64,000 bases of DNA from Planctomycetaceae bacterium (lineage in GTDB: Bacteria; Planctomycetota; Planctomycetia; Pirellulales; Pirellulaceae): positions 19,227 through 83,226 of the forward strand of contig PBSM01000168.1 of NCBI GenBank assembly GCA_002726245.1, read 5' to 3'. Within the stretch, counting starts at the first letter, position 1, and every line of letters starts with the position of its first letter. This document shows, piece by piece, positions 7,809 through 15,762 of this stretch. A program made the translations under genes and the position numbers. The notes under the pieces are model-generated. The model was not told where the DNA came from. It was given only the letters and a program-made list of their open reading frames with translations, and made no database searches.

Positions 7809-9017
7809 ATGGTTACAAATGGGCTGATCAAAGTCGGCGTTGCCATCATAAGCCTGTTGGTCGGGACGTGTGCCGCCGCGGTTGAGCCGGGTTTTGATGT
7901 CGAAGTCCCCTACGGGTTTGTCGGTCCGCTTTCTCTTCAAGACACGCGTCTGTTTGCCATCGATCGCATGACGATGACGCGTCTGTTTTCGACTGACGCT
8001 GGACGGACGTGGAAAGAGACGGGGCCGCTGGTTGATTCAAGCGGACGTCCTGTTCTCGGATCCGGACAGCAGCGAGGCCATCTGCCCAGTCTTATTCGGC
8101 TGGCATCCGGCGCGATTGCCCTGAAATACGACATCCGCTCCAGCGCCGATGCTTCACAACTCGATTGCTGGATTGTCCGATCGACTGACGAAGCGGCGAC
8201 TTGGTTTGAACCGGTTCTCGTCACTCGGTCGCAAAGTAGGTCCAACGCAACTTGGTTGACCCAGACCAAAAGCGGGCGATTGGTGTTGCCCACCGAGTAC
8301 TGGTTCCAGCAGCCTGGCGATCGCGGCATCGGTATCTGTACGGCGTTCTATTCTGACGATGAAGGGCGGTCGTGGAGAGAGTCGAAAGATACGCTTTGGG
8401 TCTGGGAAAACGGCGGTGCGTGGCAGGGGGCGTGCGAAGTTCCGACGGTCGTCGAAACGGCCGACGGAAGGCTGCTGATGTTCATGCGGACGTGGTACCA
8501 GAGAATCGCGCAGAGCTACAGCAAAGACGGGGGGCAGACTTGGTCTCCGGCAAAGCTCAACGATCTTGTCAGCAGCAATTCGGAAATCTTCCTTGCACAA
8601 ATCCCGAAGACGGACCATCTGCTTTGCATCTGGAACCAGGCTGACACGCAGGAGATCAGGACGGGCTATTATCGAGCACGGCTTACAGCCGCGGTTTCGA
8701 AGGATTCCGGTGCTTCATGGGGCAGTCTTCGCACGATCATTCAATCACCCGGCCAAAAGCAGGTCCGCCTCATTTCACCAGTCGGCGCGCCTGCGTTCCT
8801 CCGGACACCAATGCCCGTTCCGACAGAAGAGGGAATGCTGGCGGACGAATTCCACATGAATCGCGCGCCGAGGATTCACTTTATCGGTCAGCGCGCCTAC
8901 GTCAGATACACACATCGGCGATACAAATACGTGGATGGCAAACGAGAACGAACCGTCAACCAAACCCGCCTGCGGGCCATCCCCACCGACTGGTTTTACG
9001 AAGCGGCAGAGCCGTAA
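7809..9017 (+). CDS. sialidase/neuraminidase-like exported protein (Asp-box propeller)
   Basis: 402-aa six-bladed-propeller type protein. The ATG at 7809 was chosen because it begins a clean signal peptide (VTNGLIKVGVAIISLLVGTC, cleavage near AAAVEP); the frame is open from 7701 but the extra 36 residues are basic and unlike a leader. At least four Asp-box (S-x-D-x-G-x-T-W) motifs are visible: STDAGRTW, SDDEGRSW, SKDGGQTW and SKDSGASW, plus a weaker STDEAATW. This fits BNR-repeat exo-alpha-sialidase-like proteins, common in planctomycetes, where many act on other glycans or lack activity. Catalytic Arg/Tyr/Asp residues cannot be assigned without alignment. It stands alone among fragments, so its regulation is unknown. 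Confidence 0.85.
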   Translation: MVTNGLIKVGVAIISLLVGTCAAAVEPGFDVEVPYGFVGPLSLQDTRLFAIDRMTMTRLFSTDAGRTWKETGPLVDSSGRPVLGSGQQRGHLPSLIRLASGAIALKYDIRSSADASQLDCWIVRSTDEAATWFEPVLVTRSQSRSNATWLTQTKSGRLVLPTEYWFQQPGDRGIGICTAFYSDDEGRSWRESKDTLWVWENGGAWQGACEVPTVVETADGRLLMFMRTWYQRIAQSYSKDGGQTWSPAKLNDLVSSNSEIFLAQIPKTDHLLCIWNQADTQEIRTGYYRARLTAAVSKDSGASWGSLRTIIQSPGQKQVRLISPVGAPAFLRTPMPVPTEEGMLADEFHMNRAPRIHFIGQRAYVRYTHRRYKYVDGKRERTVNQTRLRAIPTDWFYEAAEP

Positions 9018-9667
9018 CGCGGCGAGCTACCGCTCGGCACAAGGACCGAATTCTTCGGTGGCGACGAACCAGCCAACCTGCCTCGGTGACATCGACGACT
9101 CAGCCAAACGCATGTTGCTGACATGCATCGGTGAGGCCCAAGCGGTCGTTCACGGCGTCGCCACCGCCCGTACCAAGCGAATTGCACGCGAGAATGGTGT
9201 TGTTCAGATCGCCTGACAAGTCGTAAAGTCCTCGCCGCCATCAGCACGCGGCTATCCGCCGGACATGCTCATCCTGCACCGCTTCGGCGTTCTTGGTGCC
9301 GTCCGACTCGGCAAGGTCGGCAGTCTGGACGTGGCTCCAACCATCGCCCAACTTCTTGGGTGTTGCGTTACCGCTCTGTGGATAATACCGCTGTCCACCG
9401 TCTTTATGACGCTGCCGTTCGTGTTGCATTTCGACTCTCTCAGTTGAATTGGGCAGTCTCTCTACGCTCGAATCTGCCGTCTCAAACGTTGGGACGTTGG
9501 AACGGGGTCCTCAACACTCGTCAGCAGTCACGGATTTCCGTCGGATGAGACAGTGGCGTCGCTGAACTCCAGACGCTCCGAGGATTTGCGTTAACAACCC
9601 AACGGCTATTGAGACAGCAGGGACCACCCGTATCGTCGCGTTGCTGAAGACTGGCGTTTGACCCTTC
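9018..9667. other. decayed region with one recognisable gene scrap
   Basis: About 650 bp between the sialidase-like gene and the ABC operon with no intact gene. Reading frames are short and shift often. Only 9217-9447 shows family-like sequence. The rest, including minus-strand frames at 8996-9247, was not recognised. Confidence 0.6.
9217..9447 (+). pseudogene. alkaline phosphatase/nucleotide pyrophosphatase-type C-terminal scrap
   Basis: The in-frame stretch includes ARGYPPDM followed by GKVGSLDVAPTIAQLLG, which resembles the C-terminal motif (H-G-Y-x-P ... x-D-V-A-P-T-I-A-x-L-L-G) of the alkaline phosphatase superfamily. The His of the HGY motif is Arg here, the upstream enzyme is absent and the sequence after LLG is unrelated. 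It is a remnant; family identity rests on one short motif. Confidence 0.45.
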
Positions 9668-9690
9668 ACAGACCTGGCGCTCAGGTCTGT
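9668..9690. terminator. hairpin at the 3' end of the ABC operon
   Basis: ACAGACCT (9668-9675) and AGGTCTGT (9683-9690) form a perfect 8-bp stem with a 7-base loop that includes part of the ATPase gene's stop codon. No T-run follows on the minus strand, so it is only a candidate transcript-end or mRNA-stabilising structure. Confidence 0.4.
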
Positions 9691-10424
9691 TGCTGCAACG
9701 CTCCGACAAACGCTCTGCCAAGTGCTGACTGCGGACTGGTAGCGATTTCGTCCAGCGTGCCACGATCGGCGATGCGACCAGCTTCCAGAATGGCCAGCGA
9801 ATCGTACAAGCCGCGGACTTCGACGGGATCGTGCGTTACGAGGATGATGGCGAAACCGAGTTCGGATTTCAAACGGGCGATTTCCTGAAGTATGGCTTCC
9901 TTCGTCACCAGGTCGAGACCTCCGAACGGTTCGTCCAGCAGCAAGAGTTTGGGTTGCATGGCGAGTGCTCGCGCCAAGGCAACTCGCTGTTGCTGGCCGC
10001 CCGACAGGGTTCCAGGTCGGCGGCGTGCAAGCTCCCCGATGCTGCACAATTTGAGCGTGTGCTCGATGCGTTTCTGCGATTCGCTTCGCGACAGTCCCAG
10101 GCCGGATAGTCCGAGACGCACATTTCCAGCAACCGTGAGATTCGGCCACAGCGCCAGGTCTTGAAACACCATCCCAACACGGCGCCGGTGCGGCGGGATC
10201 AGTAGACGGCCGTCGTGTGTCGCCGGCTTACCAGCAAATGATACGTCGCCGCGCTCGGCAAGTTCCAGGCCAGCGATGACGCGCAGCAGCGTGGACTTAC
10301 CGCTACCGGAGCTACCCAGCAGGGCAATTGCTTCGCCCTCGGCGACTTCCAGTTCCGTGCCGCTGAGCACAACCTGGCCGCCAAGCCGGCAGACGAGTTC
10401 GCGACAATGGACCAATGCGGTCAT
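9681..10424 (-). CDS. ABC transporter ATP-binding protein, Fe(III)/spermidine type
   Basis: 247-aa cytoplasmic ATPase of an importer. Walker A is GSSGSGKST (residues 37-45), the Q-loop Gln is at 88 (MVFQD), the signature is LSGGQQQRVALARAL (140-154), Walker B is LLLLDE (160-165) and the H-loop is His198 (LVTHD). It has no C-terminal regulatory domain, so it is the short form of the FbpC/PotA type. The ATG at 10424 overlaps the permease stop by four bases (ATGA), implying translational coupling; a longer frame from 10505 would run into the permease gene. It is the third gene of a three-gene import operon. Confidence 0.93.
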   Translation of the reverse strand: MTALVHCRELVCRLGGQVVLSGTELEVAEGEAIALLGSSGSGKSTLLRVIAGLELAERGDVSFAGKPATHDGRLLIPPHRRRVGMVFQDLALWPNLTVAGNVRLGLSGLGLSRSESQKRIEHTLKLCSIGELARRRPGTLSGGQQQRVALARALAMQPKLLLLDEPFGGLDLVTKEAILQEIARLKSELGFAIILVTHDPVEVRGLYDSLAILEAGRIADRGTLDEIATSPQSALGRAFVGALQQQT

Positions 10425-11971
10425 GCTGCCTCCCTTGACCGCCAGTGAACAAGCTGTGACGCCGCCGTAAGCAGCCCAACAACACAAGCCAGGTACAGCA
10501 AACAAAGCGAAGCCACCAATCCTTCCGGGCTATTGGCCATCACGGTGAAGATGGCCACCGGCAAGGATTGTTGACCGGGCGGTTGGAGTAGGTGCGTGGT
10601 CGTGATGTCGGCCGCTGCAAGAACCATCACCAGTAGCAGACTCACGATGATCGTGGGTGTGAGGATCGGCAGAATGACGCGAACTAACAGCCACCCGGTT
10701 GAAACGCCGTGGATGCGAGCTGCGTCAGTCCATGAAGGCGACAGACTTCCAACTGCGCGCATCATCGCCACCGCTGCAATGGGCACGAAGCGAAGACCCA
10801 AGACCAAAGCGACAGTGAATTCACTGCGGGTAAGCCGATCAAGTTGCGGTGGGGCGTGGGTTGCAACGCGAGTCACTCCGATGGCGGCCAACGCAGGCGG
10901 CATTGCCAGCAACGCGAGCAGCACCGCAAGGGTTGTCAGGCGCGCGTGGGTGTCTGACGCGGTGGCCAAAGCAACGGCGATTGCAAGTAGAACGGCGATC
11001 AGGCCCGCTCCGCCAGTAAAGATCACAGTCGTCATAGCCGTGGACGCGACCTTCTGCCATGCCCGCGCGAGCATCGGGTTTTCGGCGGCAGGCAAGCAGA
11101 GGCCCCAGGTTGGACATGCGATGCCAACGACCAACACAACAAGCAACCCGGTCATTGCGATCCAGCGTAAGACTCGATGCGCGTAGGGAACCGCGGGCCG
11201 CGTTTGCCGAGCCAGGACAGTCGCAGCCAGCGACCGCAATCCGAAGATCAACAAAGGCGTCGTTAGCAGCAGCACCAAACCGGCCAGCAAGAGACATTGC
11301 CGGCCTGCCAGTTCATAGTCAAACAGCGCGGAGAAGCTAGTCCTGATTTCCACTGCCACCGATCGGTAGCCAAGAATCAGCGGCGCGCCCGGATCGGAGA
11401 GACTCAAGATTCCGCCCAGCAATGCGGCTAGTATGGCGACCGGCGCACAAGCGCGCCCGGACAGCCTAAGAACAGCTTCCTCACCACCATGCAGACGTGT
11501 CGCGTCAATTTGAGAAGCGGTCAGATTACGGCACGCCGCCCAAGTGGCGAAAAACGGCAGCGGCACGGCTTGCAGACCAAGCACGAAGACACAGCCGGGA
11601 AAGCCGCTCGGTGCTGGAAACCATGCCAGCCAATTTGACGCGGAAAGGTTGCTCCATCCGATGCATGGCAGAAACGACGGCAACAAGAGCGGTATCGCCT
11701 GAAACAGAACGAGCGTCGAACGGCCGGGAAAGCGGTACAGAGTCGCCAACAGGCCCAATGGAAGACCGACCATCAAGGACAACAGCGAAACACCGACTCC
11801 CAACCACAAACTGCTCAGCAGTGAATCGCCAAAGGCCTTCGTCCAAACCGGTCTATTTGTTGCTTGTCCCAGCGTGGAGATGACGAGGGGGAGCGCCGGC
11901 GCAATTGCGACGCAGAGCAATACGCCGACCAGTAACCTGCGAAGAATCCTCCTGCGTCCATCTTCGATCAT
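10421..11971 (-). CDS. ABC transporter permease, two fused domains (FbpB-like, Fe(III))
   Basis: 516-aa inner-membrane protein with about 12 hydrophobic segments in two homologous halves, the fused permease layout of Fe(III) importers. Each half carries an EAA-like coupling loop: DATRLHGGEEAVLRLSGRAC in the first (residues about 155-174) and DAARIHGVSTGWLLVRVILP in the second (about 412-431). It sits 5 bp after the binding-protein stop and overlaps the ATPase start. Substrate specificity, probably iron(III) or a related anion complex, is inferred from the partner binding protein. Confidence 0.9.
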   Translation of the reverse strand: MIEDGRRRILRRLLVGVLLCVAIAPALPLVISTLGQATNRPVWTKAFGDSLLSSLWLGVGVSLLSLMVGLPLGLLATLYRFPGRSTLVLFQAIPLLLPSFLPCIGWSNLSASNWLAWFPAPSGFPGCVFVLGLQAVPLPFFATWAACRNLTASQIDATRLHGGEEAVLRLSGRACAPVAILAALLGGILSLSDPGAPLILGYRSVAVEIRTSFSALFDYELAGRQCLLLAGLVLLLTTPLLIFGLRSLAATVLARQTRPAVPYAHRVLRWIAMTGLLVVLVVGIACPTWGLCLPAAENPMLARAWQKVASTAMTTVIFTGGAGLIAVLLAIAVALATASDTHARLTTLAVLLALLAMPPALAAIGVTRVATHAPPQLDRLTRSEFTVALVLGLRFVPIAAVAMMRAVGSLSPSWTDAARIHGVSTGWLLVRVILPILTPTIIVSLLLVMVLAAADITTTHLLQPPGQQSLPVAIFTVMANSPEGLVASLCLLYLACVVGLLTAASQLVHWRSREAA

Positions 11972-11976
11972 GCGAG

Positions 11977-13023
11977 CTACTGGTTCTTGTCAACCCATTG
12001 TTTGAGAAAGCCACCCGACAGTTCTTCGAGATTGTCGGCCAGCGTACCATAGTCAACCGACATGGCTTTAAGCTGTGTGACCGGTTTGAATGGGAAGCCG
12101 TCGGGCAGTTCCACGTCACTGCGCAGCGGCATTTGTGCGGCTTCACTGCGTGCAAGTGCCGCTTCGGTCTCGCTACGCAGTAAATAGTCAATGAATTCTC
12201 TGCCTTCTTCGGAATTCGGACCGCCGGTGATGAGAACGGCTGCGTTGGGCATCACTAGCGTCCCCATGCCGTCCGCGTCGGGGTAAACAAAGCCAACGGG
12301 CTTGCCGTCCTGGATCGCCACATTCACGTCGTCGGTGTCGGTCAGGCCGATTGCGATCTCGCCGTTGGCCACGCGCCGCCGAACTTCGCCGTTGGACGAA
12401 AGGATTCTGACCTCATTGTCAGCCAGCGACTGAAAGAAATCCTCGGCCTCGTCATCGCCCAGCGTCTGGAACAACGCGGCGGCGTGCATCGACGTGGTCC
12501 CGAACAGCGGATTGGCCAGACATGCCTGGCCTTTGTACCGCGGATCGGCAAAGTCGTGGATTGAGGTCGGCTTCTTGTCGTCCGGCACAAGGTCTTTGTT
12601 GTAGATGATGACACGAGCACGCGCGGAAAAGCCAATCCAGTGTGACTCTGCGTCAGCAAACCGGCTGGGCAAACCGTCGGCCGCCGGCGACTTGTAGGCG
12701 GCCGAGACACCCTTCGATTTGAGAATCGCCGCACGCGCCGGATCGCCGCTCCAAAACACGTCGGCCCGCGGTCGCTCCATTTCTGCAATAAGGCGATTGA
12801 GCAACCCAGTACTTTTCGTTTCCTCGGTATCGGGAACTAGCTCGACCTTGATGCCGGTCTCTTGCTCAAACTGCTTACAAATCGGTTCGGCGAAGACCTC
12901 GTCCACGGATGTGTAGACGACTACCTTCTTGGAAACCGATGACGAAGATTGTGGCCCAGAGCATCCAGCCAACCCCGCTGCAATAGCAACTCCTGCTAGG
13001 TACAAAAACAAACGACGTTTCAT
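11977..13023 (-). CDS. Fe(III)-type ABC transporter substrate-binding lipoprotein
   Basis: 348-aa extracytoplasmic solute-binding protein. An N-terminal lipoprotein signal ends in the lipobox LAGC (lipidated Cys21). The mature part starts with VVVYTSVDEVFAEPICKQFE, the opening of FbpA/AfuA-type family 1 binding proteins. DVFWSGDPARA, ARARVIIYNKDLV, LANPLFGTTSMHAAAL and GLTDTDDVNVAI are further family landmarks. The paired Tyr iron ligands of classical FbpA are not obvious, so the cargo could be another chelate or a phosphonate. A good Shine-Dalgarno (AAGGAA) lies about 8 bp before the ATG. It is the first gene of the operon, with a 57-bp gap from the upstream pseudogene. Confidence 0.9.
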   Translation of the reverse strand: MKRRLFLYLAGVAIAAGLAGCSGPQSSSSVSKKVVVYTSVDEVFAEPICKQFEQETGIKVELVPDTEETKSTGLLNRLIAEMERPRADVFWSGDPARAAILKSKGVSAAYKSPAADGLPSRFADAESHWIGFSARARVIIYNKDLVPDDKKPTSIHDFADPRYKGQACLANPLFGTTSMHAAALFQTLGDDEAEDFFQSLADNEVRILSSNGEVRRRVANGEIAIGLTDTDDVNVAIQDGKPVGFVYPDADGMGTLVMPNAAVLITGGPNSEEGREFIDYLLRSETEAALARSEAAQMPLRSDVELPDGFPFKPVTQLKAMSVDYGTLADNLEELSGGFLKQWVDKNQ

Positions 13024-13080
13024 GGTGATGTTCCTTTCCGTTCCCGGCAGGGATGAGGCGTGGCCTGCCCGGACGGAAAA

Positions 13081-13714
13081 CTACTTGCCGCTGTATGTGA
13101 AGTCGTCGAACGAAGTCACCGCATCCGCCTTCGTCCAAAGACCGACCTTTCCTTTGCCAGTGAACGTGTCGTCCTTCACATCGAGGTGTAGCTTGCCGTT
13201 CAAGTAGCACTGAACGTGGTTACCCGTTTGCACGACGTGGATCGTGTGCCATTTTCCGGCCGGCGCTTTGGCGTCCAAAGAATCGAGTTGTGTGCGTTTG
13301 CCTTTGACGACTTTGTACACGCGGAAGTTATCTTCCAGTGGATTCATGCGGGCGATGTAGTAGTTGTTCTCGTCTCGGTAACGCCATACCGGCCCGCCGC
13401 CCTGGTCAATCTCACCCTTGACGCCTTAAATGAGACACGAATGTCCACGTCGGTCAATGTGGCCTCGCCGCACACGCAAAGATTGAACAAACGGTTCGCG
13501 AAGTTTGAGCCAACACGTGCGTGCCACTCAGTGCAGAATTATCATCAATAACTTTCCACACGCTGCCCGGGCCCTTACCCGTCTTGCCGGCCGACCATCC
13601 TTCGGGAACCTTGCCAACACCTGCGTCCTCAAAGCTCCAGCGAACTTCGTTGGTTGTGTCCGCCGCGATCAGCGACATCGCGGCAACAGCAGTGACTACA
13701 CATACGAATCTCAT
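13081..13714 (-). pseudogene. DUF1080/LamG-like exported protein, broken by two frameshifts
   Basis: The start (ATG at 13714) gives a signal peptide (MRFVCVVTAVAAMSLIA) and then EVRWSFEDAGVGKVPEGW. The protein continues only if the frame is changed twice. Around 13505 the frame must shift so that ANRLFNLCVCGEATLTDVDI is read. Around 13425 a base appears to be missing from a G run, after which GEIDQGGGPVWRYRDENNYY and YIARMNPLEDNFRVYKVVKG follow. The C-terminus (GKVGLWTKADAVTSFDDFTY) is normal for this lectin-like fold. All pieces are in order, so this is a recent inactivation or two sequencing errors. Confidence 0.8.
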
Positions 13715-14126
13715 GGCGGGGTCTCCTCATCGTGTAGAGGGCTGTTTGCGCGTGCCGCGTTAGTCCGTAGGAACATTGCGGCTTCACCCGCGCATTGTCG
13801 CCGGACTTGAGAGAGCGAGGCAAGCCGCGGAAGCAAAAATGAGAGACTTTTGTGTGGCGTTTCCTGGAAAACTTCCGCTTTCACGATGATGCGACCGCCC
13901 GCGACAAGAGGAGCAAGGCCAGCGGCAGCAACCGCCGTTGTCCTCGCCGCCCCAGACAATCTGTAGGCCGACATAGCTTAAGAAATCCGGAGTTCCTCGA
14001 CGGGCATCGTGCAAACTGCGACCTGTACCACTACCCATGAGCGAACTGCCTTGACGCAATCGCTGTTTTGGTTACGGCGATTGAGTATCCTGATTGCGGA
14101 CGCGCTGCCGAATTCCGGAGACTGGT
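13715..14126. other. intergenic, no gene recognised
   Basis: About 410 bp between divergent pseudogenes. Minus-strand frames (13711-13974 and 13784-14059) are open but unlike any family I recognise. A possible Shine-Dalgarno (GGAG, 14117-14120) precedes the DUF1501 start. Confidence 0.4.
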
Positions 14127-14604
14127 ATGTTCGACATCGGTGGTTTCAACGCTCGCACGTGCTCGGCGATCACACGCAGGTCGTTTCTTCGCATCGGCGC
14201 ATCCGTGCCGCTAGGCCTGGGGCTGGCGGGACAAGCGGTCAGGGCGGCGGCAACCGCGCGGGCGAAATCGGTCGTATTCGTGTTTCTGTGGGGTGGCCCG
14301 AGCCATTTGGATATGTGCGATCCGAAACCGAACGCGCCGGCCGAGTATCGCGGACCGTTCGGCGTGATTCCGACGAAGACTCCCGGTGTGCAGTTCACGG
14401 AGTTGCTGCCAAAGCTTGCCCAGCGAACGGACCGCTTCACGTTGATCCGCTCGCACGTTTCGACGCAGTCCGGACATCCCGACGGTGGAACGATGGCGCT
14501 GACCGGGTTTACCAACGACCCGTTGCCGGCCCAACCAAACTTCGGCGCGATCGTCGCCAAGCATCGGGGGCGGCGAGGCAACTTGCCGCCTTTCTTTTCG
14601 ATTG
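14127..14604 (+). pseudogene. DUF1501 (Tat-exported sulfatase-like) N-terminal fragment
   Basis: The ATG at 14127, preceded by GGAG, starts a protein with a twin-arginine signal (TRRSFLRIGASVPLGLGLAG) and the DUF1501 opening: SVVFVFLWGGPSHLDMCDPK, AEYRGPFGVIPTKTPGVQF, LLPKLAQRTDRFTLIRSHV. About 160 residues match; full DUF1501 proteins have about 430-480. At about 14605, after NLPPFFSI, the match stops and the sequence becomes part of an unrelated gene in another frame. The original frame stays open to 14831 but reads as basic nonsense. Confidence 0.85.
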
Positions 14605-15052
14605 CAAGCGGGATCATTATGGACATTACCAGAGCTTCGAAGAGTATTCGGTCTATGCGTCTTACTTCGCGCGTTTGCCCGTGGAACGCAACCGAATTGG
14701 CTACCGCTTCGGTCAAGAACATGAAGTTCACGCGGGCGTCGTCCGACCGTTGCCGTACTTCTGCGACAAGATATCGCTATTATTGTCTCTGGCTTACCTG
14801 GCGGCCTTTCAGGATTCGGACTTCGCGATGACTTTGCCGCCACGCGTTCGCGATGGAGTTCTGGTGCTGAACACTGGTGGCGACTTCCTAACCATTACAC
14901 CGGGTGTTTCGTTCGAGATTCTTCCCAAGACCGTCCTGCAAGCCCGCTTCTTGTTGCCGATCTATCAAAACTGGCACGGCGAGCGCTCGCGGAACGTTGG
15001 TCAAGTCGCCCCAGATTTCACGACGCAGATCACCGTTAGCTTTCTCCACTAG
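14605..15052 (+). pseudogene. C-terminal fragment of an outer-membrane beta-barrel protein
   Basis: Read in a frame different from the DUF1501 fragment before it, this encodes DHYGHYQSFEEYSVYASYFA and continues with VRDGVLVLNTGGDFLTITPG, LQARFLLPIYQNWHGER and VGQVAPDFTTQITVSFLH, ending at TAG. Alternating polar/hydrophobic residues and the near-terminal aromatic fit the last strands of a beta-barrel of the kind found in planctomycete metal-efflux/transporter clusters. The N-terminus is missing. The junction with DUF1501 has no linker, which points to a deletion joining two genes. Confidence 0.6.
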
Positions 15053-15569
15053 AGAGCTTCTCTACCTGTTCTGCTGACAACTGGTTTCAGTTGCGTCACG
15101 CTTGACGTCTTCGAAAGAGCGGCAGAACGATGGGGGCAGGATCATGCAGCGTTTGATCATTCTGCCTACATGATGCTGTCCGAACCCTTGGTGAGGCTGT
15201 GTTTTGCTAGCGCGTCGAGAACGTCGCTCAAGGAATTCAAAGGGACAGGCGAGCCGCTTCTCCACCTGCACGCCGACTACACGCTGAATCGACTCCCCGA
15301 ATAGCCCCCCCGCGTGGGGCGGCTGGCCACCACTCCATTCGATCCCCGGTCGGCAGCTCGTCTACGAGGCTGCCCGAAAAACGGGCTTTGGTCTGGGGAA
15401 CTTGCTTCGCCCCAGCACGTCGAAAGGGGCAGCCAGTCGAATGTTACTGCTGACTGTAAATACAGGATGACGGGGCCGACTGAGACGACTGGGAATGCAA
15501 ATTCTCTCCAATCGAGACCTGAGAAGATAGAGAAGAGATCAACGTATCTACCGGGCATTTCCCATTTTC
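15053..15569. other. non-coding spacer upstream of the giant-gene locus
   Basis: No gene recognised. A minus-strand frame (15062-15271) and a plus-strand frame (15314-15661) have no family character. A bulged GC-rich hairpin (GGCAGC ... GCTGCC, 15352-15374) overlaps a second one (GCCCG/CGGGC around five A, 15372-15386). The two are mutually exclusive and could mark the end of upstream transcripts. Confidence 0.4.
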
Positions 15570-15597
15570 TTGCAATGGGTTCTGCGCCAACTATAAT
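15570..15597 (+). promoter_or_regulatory. sigma70-type promoter of giant gene 1
   Basis: TTGCAA (15570-15575), 16-bp spacer, TATAAT (15592-15597). The downstream sequence (CGATGAAATCTACGGAAA) is nearly the same as at the giant gene 2 promoter. Predicted transcription start is about 15604, giving a leader of about 160 nt. Confidence 0.65.
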
Positions 15598-15751
15598 CGA
15601 TGAAATCTACGGAAACTGCGTACTACGACCGGATTTAGCGCAAAACGGAGGCTACTTGTAGCTGTTCCGCTTGCGGCATTATCTAGTTTATACATCTGCT
15701 TTTACTGAGTTTTGCCATTCAACCGCGCTCTTGTGGTGCCCCCCTAATCTG

Positions 15752-15762
15752 AGGGCTCGTTC
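15752..15762 (+). promoter_or_regulatory. ribosome-binding context shared by the LEDRRLLA genes
   Basis: AGGGCTCGTTC directly precedes the ATG. The same pattern is AGGGATTGTTCC before 40390 and AGGGATCGTCCT before 41147. It supports all three chosen starts. Confidence 0.6.

Noticed and set aside
13784..14059. Minus-strand frame ending near RRGTPDFLSYVGLQIVW
   Set aside because: The short motif vaguely recalled formylglycine-generating-enzyme C-termini, but there is no supporting upstream sequence.
14009..14604. Upstream half of the plus-strand frame ending at 15052
   Set aside because: It is a different-frame shadow of the DUF1501 fragment; only the part after 14605 looks like protein.
15063..15271. 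Minus-strand frame of about 69 codons with a basic, Arg-rich product
   Set aside because: Considered as a transposase or toxin remnant, but no motif supports either.
15314..15661. Plus-strand frame of 115 codons before giant gene 1
   Set aside because: It overlaps the predicted promoter and has no recognisable domain or start context.
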